A DNA stretch of 18,236 bases, taken from contig JAFZCW010000054.1 of assembly GCA_017556125.1 (NCBI GenBank), positions 1-18,236 of the forward strand, read 5' to 3'. Below the pieces are notes generated by a model, which was not told where the DNA came from, did not search any database, and saw nothing but the letters and a program-made list of their open reading frames with translations. The translations under genes were made by a program, and so were the position numbers. This DNA is from Clostridia bacterium (GTDB lineage Bacteria; Bacillota_A; Clostridia; Christensenellales; CAG-138). Each line of letters begins with the position of its first letter. Position 1 is the first letter of the stretch. This document shows, in pieces, positions 8,812 to 16,857 of the stretch.

Positions 8812-10278
8812 ATGCGCTATCTGAGTACGCGCGGCGGGGACGCTGTGTCCGCTGCGCAGGCGATTGTTATGGGCATCAGCCCCTCCGGGGGACTGTTCGT
8901 GCCCGAGAGTTTTCCGAAACTGGATCCGGCGTCGCTCAGCGGGAACTACCGCGACGATGCCTTTCAGGTCATGTCCCTGTATCTGACGGAGACGGAACCC
9001 GAAAAGCTGAAGGATATCATCGGCAGGGCGTATGACCGGTTTGATACGGAAGCCGTGGCGCCCGTCGTCGGGCTGACCGAAACCGAAAGCGTTCTGGAGC
9101 TTTGGCACGGACCGACGATGGCGTTCAAGGACGTTGCGCTGCAGATCCTGCCGTATCTCATGAAGGAATCGCTTGTCCAGACAGGAGAGGATCAGACGGT
9201 CTACATCCTTGTGGCGACGTCCGGAGATACCGGAAAAGCAGCGCTCGAAGGATTCCGGGACGTGGACGGGACCAGAGTGCTGGTATTCTACCCGTACGGC
9301 GGCGTTTCCAAAATGCAGCGGCTTCAGATGGTCACGCAGGAAGGCGGGAACATGGACGTCTGCGCGGTCCGCGGCAACTTTGACGACGCGCAGACGGGCG
9401 TCAAGCAGATCTTCGCTTCCGAGGAGATGAAGCAGGAGCTGGGCAGCATGGGGTACCGTCTTTCCAGCGCCAATTCGATCAATTTCGGGCGCCTTCTGCC
9501 CCAGATCGTCTATTATTTCACCTCCTATCACGCACTGGTTGAAAGCGGGAGGATCTCGGAAGGCGACCCGGTCAATTTCTGTGTCCCGACCGGAAACTTC
9601 GGCGATATTCTCGCCGGATACTATGCCGTGCGGATGGGCCTGCCCGTGCACAAGCTGATCTGCGCCTCCAACCGGAACAACGTGCTGACCGATTTCTTCC
9701 GGCAGGGGTTTTACAACGCAAACCGTCCGTTCTATAAAAGCATGAGCTGCTCGATCGATATTCTCGTTTCGAGCAATCTGGAACGTCTTCTGTTCGAGAT
9801 CACGGACAGAGACACCAAAACGGTGGCGGAATGGATGCGCTCTCTGAAAGAGGACGGAGCCTATTCCATCACGGAGGAGCAGCGTGCCGCTCTCTCCGAG
9901 CTGTTTGAAGCGGACTGGTGCTCCGAAGAGGATACGCTGCAGACGATCCGCCGCGTTTACGGAAGCAGGGGGTATCTGATGGATCCCCATACCGCCGTGG
10001 CGCAGACGGTGTACGAAAGATATGCGGAGCGGACGGGAGACAGTACCCAGACGATCCTGCTCTCGACTGCCAACCCGTATAAATTCCCGAGCGATGTCCT
10101 TTCCGTTTTCGAGACGCCCGGCGCGGATGATTTTGAAAACGCGGAGCGTCTCAGGCAGATCACGGGCAAGGGCATTCCGGCGAACCTGAAGGAGCTCCGC
10201 AGAAAGCCGGAACTCCATACGGATGTCTGCAGCCTGGACGAGATGCCGGACCGCGTCAGATTCGGGGTGAGCAAATGA
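8812..10278 (+). CDS. thrC: Threonine synthase
   Basis: Threonine synthase is a PLP enzyme that converts O-phospho-L-homoserine and water to L-threonine and phosphate, the last step of threonine synthesis. The 488-residue product has the N-terminal region YLSTRGG-x-x-V-x-x-x-A-I-x-x-G and GGLFVPES at 26-33. The PLP-binding lysine is Lys106 in HGPTMAFKDVALQ, and the phosphate-binding loop is ATSGDTGKAALEG at 135-147. The segment PTGNFGDILAGYYAVRMGLP also matches the family. The length and N-terminal domain fit the longer form found in E. coli and yeast rather than the roughly 350-residue form. AGGAG lies four bases before the ATG. Its TGA overlaps the next gene's ATG (ATGA), so translation is probably coupled to the protease gene. 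No threonine attenuator or T-box is visible upstream. Confidence 0.96.
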   Translation: MRYLSTRGGDAVSAAQAIVMGISPSGGLFVPESFPKLDPASLSGNYRDDAFQVMSLYLTETEPEKLKDIIGRAYDRFDTEAVAPVVGLTETESVLELWHGPTMAFKDVALQILPYLMKESLVQTGEDQTVYILVATSGDTGKAALEGFRDVDGTRVLVFYPYGGVSKMQRLQMVTQEGGNMDVCAVRGNFDDAQTGVKQIFASEEMKQELGSMGYRLSSANSINFGRLLPQIVYYFTSYHALVESGRISEGDPVNFCVPTGNFGDILAGYYAVRMGLPVHKLICASNRNNVLTDFFRQGFYNANRPFYKSMSCSIDILVSSNLERLLFEITDRDTKTVAEWMRSLKEDGAYSITEEQRAALSELFEADWCSEEDTLQTIRRVYGSRGYLMDPHTAVAQTVYERYAERTGDSTQTILLSTANPYKFPSDVLSVFETPGADDFENAERLRQITGKGIPANLKELRRKPELHTDVCSLDEMPDRVRFGVSK

Positions 10279-11483
10279 ATCCTGACCGCAAATACAGCAT
10301 CGTCGTGACCGTCCTCTGCGTGCTGCTTCTGATCGCGCTCTGCGGCCTGTATCTTCTGGGACTCCAGCAGTACAAGCTGAAGGAGTATCTTCCCATCATG
10401 CAGGCGGTCGGGATCATCAAGGACAATTATTTTTACTATGACGAAAGCGTGCACGGAAGCAAGCTGGTCGACAACGCGATCGACGGGCTGGTTTCCGGCA
10501 CCGGGGACAAGTACGCGGAGTACTATACCGAGGAGGAATACAAGGAGCTGCTGAAGGATCAGTCCAACACGTTCGTCGGGATCGGCATATCCATCGCGGC
10601 GCCGGACGACGTCGGGGCGCGGATCCTCAGGGTCTTTGAGGGAAGCACCATGGAACAGGCGGGCGTGATCGCGGGAGATACTGTCCTCAAGATCAACGGG
10701 AAGGATACCGCGGGGCTGACAATGGACGAAATGCTCGCGCTGTTCACAAAGGACGAAAAGGCAACGGATACGCTTGAGCTCCTGCGCGGCTCAGATACCT
10801 TTACCGTTACGGTCGGCAAGTCGGAAGTATACGCGCCGTATGTATCCTATGAGATGATCGCGGATTCCATCGGCTACATCAAGATCGACGGCTTTTTCGG
10901 CAAGGTGGTGTCCGAAACGAAGAACGCGATGGAGGATCTTCTCGCGCAGGGGATGCAGTCGGTCATCATCGACGTCAGGGACAACCCAGGCGGCGGGCTG
11001 AACGAGGCGCTGGAAGTTTCCAGACTGTTCCTGCACCGCGGGGACCTCATCGTGACGATCATGGCGCGGAACGAACAGGAAGAAAGCTACTCCGCGAAGA
11101 AGGACGGGTACGATCTGCCCGTCACGATCCTCGTGAACGGGGAATCCGCGTCCGGCTCCGAACTGTTTACCGCCGCGCTGCGGGATAACGGCCGTGCGGT
11201 GGTGGTCGGGGAGAAAACCTTCGGAAAGGGGATCGTTCAGTCGTTTTTCAAGCTCCGTTCCAACGGAGGATACGTGAAGATCACGACGGATGCGTATTTC
11301 ACGCCGAAAGGCGTCTGCATTCACCATACCGGCATCACCCCGGATATCGTAGTCGATCTGCCGGAGGAATACCGCGGCGCCATCGTTTCTTCCGTGCCGC
11401 GGGAACAGGACACGCAGCTGGAGACCGCGATCCGGGCAGCCGAGTATCAGATCGGCATGAACAGCACGGAGGACGCCGCATGA
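10275..11483 (+). CDS. Membrane-anchored S41 family C-terminal processing protease
   Basis: S41 (CtpA/Prc-type) proteases cleave proteins from exposed C-termini on the outer face of the membrane, often in envelope maintenance. The 402-residue product has one membrane segment at about 8-30, consistent with an uncleaved N-terminal anchor and an extracellular body. A PDZ domain follows at about 98-180 (FVGIGISI, GVIAGDTVLKINGKD). The protease core contains GYIKIDGFF, then IIDVRDNPGGGL at 231-242. The Ser/Lys dyad is predicted as Ser293 in SASGSE and Lys318 in FGKG, 25 residues apart as in E. coli Prc. TPKGVCIHHTGITPDI is the usual C-terminal signature. It overlaps thrC by four bases and the next gene by four bases (both ATGA). 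Its substrate is not evident; the neighbours are cytoplasmic metabolic enzymes. Confidence 0.95.
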   Translation: MNPDRKYSIVVTVLCVLLLIALCGLYLLGLQQYKLKEYLPIMQAVGIIKDNYFYYDESVHGSKLVDNAIDGLVSGTGDKYAEYYTEEEYKELLKDQSNTFVGIGISIAAPDDVGARILRVFEGSTMEQAGVIAGDTVLKINGKDTAGLTMDEMLALFTKDEKATDTLELLRGSDTFTVTVGKSEVYAPYVSYEMIADSIGYIKIDGFFGKVVSETKNAMEDLLAQGMQSVIIDVRDNPGGGLNEALEVSRLFLHRGDLIVTIMARNEQEESYSAKKDGYDLPVTILVNGESASGSELFTAALRDNGRAVVVGEKTFGKGIVQSFFKLRSNGGYVKITTDAYFTPKGVCIHHTGITPDIVVDLPEEYRGAIVSSVPREQDTQLETAIRAAEYQIGMNSTEDAA

Positions 11484-12724
11484 GCATTGCCAGCATCATC
11501 CGAGACATTTCACTCGCGCCGTCCGGCGCGGACAAGATCACTTGGGTCTGGAACAATATGCCTCTCCTCAGGGCAGTGCGCGGGGAATTTGAAAAGGAAC
11601 GGCCGCTCGCGGGATTGAAAGTCGCGCTTTCCGTTCATCTGGAAGCCAAGACCGCCTGTCTCTGCAAGACGCTTGCCGCCGCCGGTGCCGATGTGTACGC
11701 AACCGGAAGCAATCCGCTTTCCACACAGGACGACGTGGCGGCGGAACTTGCGAGGCTTGGCGTGCATGTTTACGCGACGCACGGCTGCACACAGGAGGAA
11801 TACGACCTGTATATCCGCAAGGTGATAGAACCGGGCCCGGACATCATCGTGGATGACGGCGGCGATATCGTCCAGATGATCCGCACGGAGTTTCCTGAAC
11901 TGGAAAAAGGGGTCATCGGAGGCTGCGAGGAAACGACCACGGGCATCGCGAGGCTCAGGAAACTGGAGAGGAACGGCGAGCTGCATTTTCCGATGATCGC
12001 GGTGAACGACGCGGACTGCAAGCACCTGTTTGACAACCGTTACGGCACCGGCCAGTCCGTGTTTGACGGCATCAACCGCACGACGAACCTGATCGTGGCG
12101 GGGAAGAAAGTCGTAGTCGCCGGATACGGATGGTGCGGGAAAGGCGTCTCGATGCGCGCGAAGGGCCTCGGCGCCAGGGTCATCGTTACGGAAGTGGATC
12201 CTGTCAAGGCGCTGGAAGCGCATATGGACGGCTTTACGGTGATGTCCATGGAGGAAGCAGCGGAACAGGGGGATCTGTTTATCACGGTCACCGGGGACTG
12301 CGGGGTCATCACGCAAGAGCATTTTATGAAGATGAAGAACGGGGCTGTCCTCTGCAACGCAGGCCATTTCGATGTCGAGGTGGACATGGCGTGCCTGAAC
12401 CGGATCGCGACGGAACAGAAACAGATGAAGCCGAATATCCGCGGATACCGTCTTCCGAACGGGACATGGCTTTATGTCCTTGCGGAAGGAAGGCTCGTGA
12501 ATCTGGCGGCAGGCGACGGACATCCCGCCGAGATCATGGACATGAGTTTCGCGATCCAGGCGCTTTCATGCGGTTATCTGGCGGCAAACAGGGGAAAACT
12601 GGAGCCGAGGCTGATTCCCGTGCCCAGAGAGATCGACACGGCGGTCGCTTCCATGAAACTGGGAACGCTGGGCATCCGGATCGACACCCTGACAGAGGAA
12701 CAGCGGGAGTATATCGGCCTGTAA
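11480..12724 (+). CDS. ahcY: Adenosylhomocysteinase (S-adenosylhomocysteine hydrolase), short type
   Basis: The enzyme hydrolyses S-adenosylhomocysteine, the product of SAM-dependent methylation, to homocysteine and adenosine using a bound NAD(H). The 414-residue product shows SVHLEAKTA (His53), VDDGGD at 124-129, GCEETTTGIARL (Glu150), and Lys181 and Asp185 in DCKHLFDNRYG. The dinucleotide-binding loop AGYGWCGKG spans 214-222, NAGHFDVEVD includes His296, and LAEGRLVNLAAGDGHPAEIMD lies in the C-terminal third. From memory, YGTGQS, GYGWCGKG and AAGDGHP, and a C-terminus ending YIGL without the usual Lys-x-x-x-Tyr tail, are features of the Thermotoga/archaeal short type. At least one archaeal member prefers S-inosylhomocysteine, so the substrate is not certain. 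GGAGG lies seven bases before the ATG, which overlaps the protease stop. Confidence 0.94.
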   Translation: MSIASIIRDISLAPSGADKITWVWNNMPLLRAVRGEFEKERPLAGLKVALSVHLEAKTACLCKTLAAAGADVYATGSNPLSTQDDVAAELARLGVHVYATHGCTQEEYDLYIRKVIEPGPDIIVDDGGDIVQMIRTEFPELEKGVIGGCEETTTGIARLRKLERNGELHFPMIAVNDADCKHLFDNRYGTGQSVFDGINRTTNLIVAGKKVVVAGYGWCGKGVSMRAKGLGARVIVTEVDPVKALEAHMDGFTVMSMEEAAEQGDLFITVTGDCGVITQEHFMKMKNGAVLCNAGHFDVEVDMACLNRIATEQKQMKPNIRGYRLPNGTWLYVLAEGRLVNLAAGDGHPAEIMDMSFAIQALSCGYLAANRGKLEPRLIPVPREIDTAVASMKLGTLGIRIDTLTEEQREYIGL

Positions 12725-12733
12725 AATGCAGGG

Positions 12734-12762
12734 TTGCCTTTTCCATGCCGAACTGTTATTAT
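12734..12762 (+). promoter_or_regulatory. Promoter of the EF-G-like gene
   Basis: TTGCCT at 12734-12739 (four of six), a 17-base spacer and TATTAT at 12757-12762 (five of six), the latter preceded by TGT (extended -10). Expected transcription starts near 12769, leaving an 85-base leader before the ATG at 12854. I see no terminator between ahcY and this promoter, so some read-through from the thrC operon is possible. The leader shows no riboswitch that I recognise. Confidence 0.6.
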
Positions 12763-12853
12763 AAAATTTGGCTGAAAATCGGGCATTCTGGGCTGTGAGG
12801 GCGCAGATCCCGTGCTGAATAGAGAAATGAACATAAATTAGGGGGTTTTGATA

Positions 12854-14926
12854 ATGAAAGACTATACCGCGAAGGATATTCGCAACATCGGCATTTTCGG
12901 ACACGGCGGAGAGGGAAAGACGTCGCTGACCGAGGCCATGCTCTTCAATGCCGGCCTGGCCGACAGGATCGGCTCCGTGCAGAACGGAACAACGACGACG
13001 GACTTCGATCCCGAAGAAACGAAACGTCATATCTCCATCAACGTCGCGTTTGCGCCGCTGGAGTGGAAGAATACAAAGATCAACATTATCGATGCTCCCG
13101 GGTTTTTTGATTTTTACGGCGAAGTGGCGGCAGCCATGGCGCTGGCAGACAGCGCAGTGATCGTCGTCGGCGCCGTTTCCGGACCGGTCGTAGGCGCGGA
13201 GAAGGCCATGGCCATGTGCAAAAAGCTCGGCAAGGCCCGCATGATGGTCATCAATCAGATGGACCGCGAGAATGCGAACTTTGAAAAGACGATGGAAGCC
13301 ATCAACGAGAAATTCGGGCCTTCCGTCGTTCCGATCCAGCTTCCCATCATGGAAGGCGGCGCGTTCAAGGGATACGTTGACATCGTTCATATGAAAGCAA
13401 AGATGTTCGACGGCAAGGGCGAAAAGGACGCGGATATTCCCGCATCGCTTGCTTCGGAGGCGCAGGATCTGTATGAGAAGCTGACGGAAGCTGCGGCCGA
13501 AACGGACGAGGAGCTCATGGAAAAATACTTCGATCAGGGAGAGCTTTCCAGGGAAGAGATCATCCAGGGCCTTTCGAACGGTGTCCGCGAGGGAATCGTT
13601 ACGCCCGTCTGCTGCACTGCCGGTCTTGCCAATATCGGCGTTGCGACGCTTCTTGACAACATGGTGCATTATCTGCCGTCCGCCGACCAGGTCAAGCCGC
13701 GCAAGGCGGTTGACGCCAAGACCGGCGAGCCGGTGGAAATCAAGCCGGACGGCAAGTTCGCAGCACAGGTCATGAAGACCGTCATCGACCAGTTCGGCAA
13801 GTACTCCATCGTGAAAGTGTTCAGCGGTTCGCTGGATGTGAACACCCCGCTCTACAACAGCGTTTCCGAGAAGACCGAAAAGTCCACCGCCCCTGTTCTT
13901 CTCCGCGGAAAGAAGAACGAGAGCATCAACAAACTGAATGCCGGAGATATCGGCGCGATCCCGAAGCTGCAGTACACCGCCACGAACGACACGCTGTGCG
14001 ATCCTGCTGCACCTGTCGTATTTGAGAAGATCGATTTCCCGAAGCCGTGCATCAGTCTTGCCGTCAGCGCAAAGAAGCAGGGCGAGGATGACAAGGTCAT
14101 CGCAGGCCTGAACAGGATCATGGAAGAGGATCCGACGATCGTGATCGAAAAGAACGCGGAAACCGGCGACGTCCTGATCCGCGGCCTCGGCGAGATGCAT
14201 ATCGACGTTGTATGCAGCAAGCTGAAGAACAAATCGAACGTCGAAGCTTCCCTTGCGGATCCGCGCATTCCGTACCGCGAGACGATCCGCTCCATGGCGG
14301 AAGCCGAAGGAAAGCATAAGAAGCAGTCCGGTGGCAGCGGCCAGTTCGGCGTTGTTCAGATGCGGTTTGAACCCGCGGCGGAAGGTACCGACTACGAATT
14401 CGTGAACGCGATCGTGGGCGGCGTTGTTCCGAAGGAATTCATTCCCGCTGTTGAAAAAGGTCTCCGTGAAGCGATGCTGCACGGCGTTCTGGCCGGTTAT
14501 CCGATGGTTGGCCTGAAGGCAACGCTGTACGACGGCAAATACCATCCGGTCGATTCCAAGGAAGTCGCGTTCAAATCCGCTGCGCGTCTCTCCTACAAGG
14601 CTGCCTGCGCAAAGGCGTCCCCGACGCTGATCGAGCCCATCTATCATTACTCCATCCGTGTTCCGAGCGAGTACGTGGGCGATATCATCGGCGATCTGAA
14701 CCGGCGCCGCGGCCGTATGCTGGGCATGAACCCTGTTGACGGCGAAACGGTAGTGGAAGCGGAAGCGCCGCTTTCCGAAATGTTCAAATACGCGACGGAC
14801 CTCAGATCCATGACGCAGGCCCGCGGCTCCTTCACTTCCGAGTTTGTCCGCTATGAAGATGTTCCCGGCAATATCGCCCAGAAGATCATCGAGCAGGCGA
14901 AGATCGAAGAGGAAGAAGAGGACTGA
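12854..14926 (+). CDS. Elongation factor G-like translational GTPase (EF-G paralogue)
   Basis: The 690-residue product has the five-domain EF-G layout: a G domain, domain II (SIVKVFSGSLDVNTPLYN), domain III (GLGEMHIDVVCSKLK), domain IV (FGVVQMRFEPA onward) and domain V (GDIIGDLNRRRGRMLGM), ending in an acidic EEEEED tail. The GTPase motifs differ from canonical EF-G. The P-loop is GHGGEGKTS at 16-24 rather than AHIDAGKTT. The DxPGH motif is DAPGF, with Phe84 replacing the catalytic histidine. NKxD is NQMD at 134-137, and the RGITI switch is replaced by HISINVAF. These features, as I recall them, mark the EF-G-like paralogue group of clostridia rather than the main translocase; the true fusA is expected elsewhere, by rpsL and rpsG. 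The ATG at 12854 is chosen over the in-frame TTG at 12848 because GGGGG lies eight bases before it. It is a single-gene unit with its own promoter and terminator. Confidence 0.93.
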   Translation: MKDYTAKDIRNIGIFGHGGEGKTSLTEAMLFNAGLADRIGSVQNGTTTTDFDPEETKRHISINVAFAPLEWKNTKINIIDAPGFFDFYGEVAAAMALADSAVIVVGAVSGPVVGAEKAMAMCKKLGKARMMVINQMDRENANFEKTMEAINEKFGPSVVPIQLPIMEGGAFKGYVDIVHMKAKMFDGKGEKDADIPASLASEAQDLYEKLTEAAAETDEELMEKYFDQGELSREEIIQGLSNGVREGIVTPVCCTAGLANIGVATLLDNMVHYLPSADQVKPRKAVDAKTGEPVEIKPDGKFAAQVMKTVIDQFGKYSIVKVFSGSLDVNTPLYNSVSEKTEKSTAPVLLRGKKNESINKLNAGDIGAIPKLQYTATNDTLCDPAAPVVFEKIDFPKPCISLAVSAKKQGEDDKVIAGLNRIMEEDPTIVIEKNAETGDVLIRGLGEMHIDVVCSKLKNKSNVEASLADPRIPYRETIRSMAEAEGKHKKQSGGSGQFGVVQMRFEPAAEGTDYEFVNAIVGGVVPKEFIPAVEKGLREAMLHGVLAGYPMVGLKATLYDGKYHPVDSKEVAFKSAARLSYKAACAKASPTLIEPIYHYSIRVPSEYVGDIIGDLNRRRGRMLGMNPVDGETVVEAEAPLSEMFKYATDLRSMTQARGSFTSEFVRYEDVPGNIAQKIIEQAKIEEEEED

Positions 14927-14943
14927 TCCTGACGGAATCAGTC
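14921..14943. repeat. Inverted repeat over the EF-G-like stop codon
   Basis: GACTGAT at 14921-14927 and ATCAGTC at 14937-14943 are perfect seven-base inverted arms around a nine-base loop. The left arm includes the TGA stop. In RNA this would make a weak hairpin 15 bases ahead of the main terminator. It may protect the 3' end or be coincidental. Confidence 0.4.
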
Positions 14944-14958
14944 GGAACGGACATGAAT

Positions 14959-14997
14959 CAGCGCGGACCGGAATTCCGGTGCCGCGCTGTTTTCTTG
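14959..14997 (+). terminator. Intrinsic terminator of the EF-G-like gene
   Basis: CAGCGCGG (14959-14966) pairs with CCGCGCTG (14982-14989), and inside it ACCGG pairs with CCGGT around an AATT loop, with one bulged G at 14981. This gives a 13-pair GC-rich stem followed by TTTTCTTGT. It is a textbook rho-independent terminator for the plus strand. Read on the minus strand no T-run follows, so it is not an obvious terminator for the convergent uvrC operon, which ends at 15034. Confidence 0.9.
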
Positions 14998-15033
14998 TGC
15001 AAATATGAGGGCTTTTCCGGCCGGGCGGCGCGG

Positions 15034-16857
15034 TCAGTGAAAGAAACGGTAGACCGCCTCGGCGGAAGACCGGTTCATCTCGGGAACCGCTGCAAGCGTA
15101 TCGACATCGGCGGACCGGATCGCGTCCAGCGTGGTAAAGGCATCGAACAGTGCCCGTTTCCGCTTCTCGCCGATTCCCGGGATATCGTCCAGCACAGAAA
15201 ACAGAGCTCTTTTCTGCCGGAGGCTCCGGTGATACGTTAAGGCGAACCGGTGCGCTTCATCGCGGATCCGTTCCAGAACATGGAGCGGCGCGCTGTTCCG
15301 GGGAAGAACGATCGGATCGGGTTCCCCCGGCACATAGATGACCTCGTGGGATTCCGCTAGACCGATGGCGGGGATATAGGAAAGGCCGTATTCGGCAAGG
15401 ACGTCAAGGGCGACGTTCAGCTGTGTTTGACCGCCGTCGACGATCAGCAGGTCGGGAAGTTCCGAAAAACCGGGATCGCAGTCCCTCGCCCGTTCGAAAC
15501 GGCGCGAAAGGACTTCGTGCATGGCGACGAGATCGTCGCCGCCCGCCTCCGACCGGATCTTGAATCTGCGGTATGCCTTCCTGTCGGGTTCGCCTTCCGA
15601 GAATACGACCATGGAGGCGACGGTATCGCGTCCCTGCATATGGGAGTTGTCGAAGCATTCAAGACGCTGCGGAACGGAATCCAGACCCAGGACGGCGGAC
15701 AGCTGCGCGAGCGCGCCCTCGCCGCGGTCCCATGCCCGTTTCTGAAGTTCTTCGTCCTTTCTGAGCGCGTCCATGCAGTTGCTGTAGCATAGATCGGTGA
15801 GTTTCCGCTTGTCGCCGCGTTCCGGCTTATGCAGACGCACTTTCCTTCCCGCCTGTTCCGACAGCCAGACGGTCAGGTTTTCCGGATCGTCCGGCATGGT
15901 GTGGACCAGGATCTCCCGCGGCACGGGGGTATCCTCCCCGTAGTACTGCGTCAGAAACGCGTTCATAATGTCCGCGTCCCGTTCGTCGGAAGCGTCCATC
16001 GCGAACTTTTCCGTGCCGATGACTTTCCCGTCGCGGACATACAGCGCGAACACGAGAACCGCTCCGTTGAGACGGCCAACGGCGAACACGTCCGATTCCA
16101 TGTGTCCTGTTCCGATCACGACCTGATTCATTTCAAGGGATTCGATCGCACGGATGCGGTCGCGCAGATAGGCGGCCTTTTCAAAATTCAGTTCGTCCGA
16201 GGCCTGCTGCATCTGACCGCGCAGCTTGGCCAGCACCGGTTTTGTGTCGCCATTCAGAAAGGAGATTACTTCCTGAAGCATATCATGATAATAGGCGCGG
16301 GTTACATTTCCGGAGCAGGGAGCGCAGCATTTACCGACATGATACATGAGACAGGGCCGTTCCCTGCGCGCGATGGCTCTTGACAGATCCTTTTTGCAGT
16401 GGCGGACGGGATAATAGTCCCGGACCACGTTCATGCTTTCCCGAAGAGCGGACGCGGAGAGATAGGGACCGAGATACCGTGCGCCGTCCTTTTTCAGCCT
16501 GCGCACGATCTCGATGCGGGGATAGTCCTGCTTGAGATCGATCCTGACGTAGGGGAAATGCTTGTCATCCTTCAGAAGGACATTGTATTTCGGGCGGTAC
16601 TGCTTGATAAGGTTGCTCTCGAGGGAGAGCGCCTCCGCTTCGCTTCGGACCTGGACCGTTTCGAAATCGGCGATATGCTGCACCATGGCGACCACTTTTG
16701 CGCTATGGTTTTTGCTGCTCTGGAAATACTGGCGGACTCTGTTTTTCAGGGAGACCGCCTTTCCGACATAGATCACCTCCCCATCAGCGTTATACATCCT
16801 GTATACGCCGGGGGCGGACGGGAGCAGTTTCAGTTTTTCTTCGATGATTTCATTCAT
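15034..16857 (-). CDS. uvrC: Excinuclease ABC subunit C
   Basis: UvrC makes both incisions around a lesion handed over by UvrA-UvrB. The 607-residue product has the N-terminal GIY-YIG nuclease domain (APGVYRMYNADGEVIYVGKA at about 15-34). Four clustered cysteines follow (C, +15, +23, +27), with a spacing close to that reported to hold an iron-sulphur cluster in E. coli UvrC. A UVR motif (SDELNFEKAAYLRDRIRAIE) is the UvrB contact. The RNase H-like nuclease half has ECFDNSHMQGRDTVASMVVF and LLIVDGGQTQLN. Tandem helix-hairpin-helix elements end the protein (LDDIPGIGEKRKRALF). The ATG at 16857 is chosen because the protein then starts MNEIIEEKLKLLPSAPGVY, the usual beginning. It overlaps the maf stop by eight bases and has only a weak ribosome binding site, so translation probably depends on coupling to maf. 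Confidence 0.97.
   Translation of the reverse strand: MNEIIEEKLKLLPSAPGVYRMYNADGEVIYVGKAVSLKNRVRQYFQSSKNHSAKVVAMVQHIADFETVQVRSEAEALSLESNLIKQYRPKYNVLLKDDKHFPYVRIDLKQDYPRIEIVRRLKKDGARYLGPYLSASALRESMNVVRDYYPVRHCKKDLSRAIARRERPCLMYHVGKCCAPCSGNVTRAYYHDMLQEVISFLNGDTKPVLAKLRGQMQQASDELNFEKAAYLRDRIRAIESLEMNQVVIGTGHMESDVFAVGRLNGAVLVFALYVRDGKVIGTEKFAMDASDERDADIMNAFLTQYYGEDTPVPREILVHTMPDDPENLTVWLSEQAGRKVRLHKPERGDKRKLTDLCYSNCMDALRKDEELQKRAWDRGEGALAQLSAVLGLDSVPQRLECFDNSHMQGRDTVASMVVFSEGEPDRKAYRRFKIRSEAGGDDLVAMHEVLSRRFERARDCDPGFSELPDLLIVDGGQTQLNVALDVLAEYGLSYIPAIGLAESHEVIYVPGEPDPIVLPRNSAPLHVLERIRDEAHRFALTYHRSLRQKRALFSVLDDIPGIGEKRKRALFDAFTTLDAIRSADVDTLAAVPEMNRSSAEAVYRFFH

Noticed and set aside
8782..10218. A 478-codon minus-strand frame over thrC
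   Set aside because: It is a mirror of thrC caused by GC-rich third codon positions. It has no motif or ribosome binding site.
12763..12853. A structured regulatory leader before the EF-G-like gene
   Set aside because: Only a five-pair hairpin with a GU pair could be drawn; nothing matches a known riboswitch or attenuator.
12566..14647. A 693-codon minus-strand frame over the EF-G-like gene
   Set aside because: It is antisense to a protein with all EF-G domains, runs across the promoter region into ahcY, and resembles no family.
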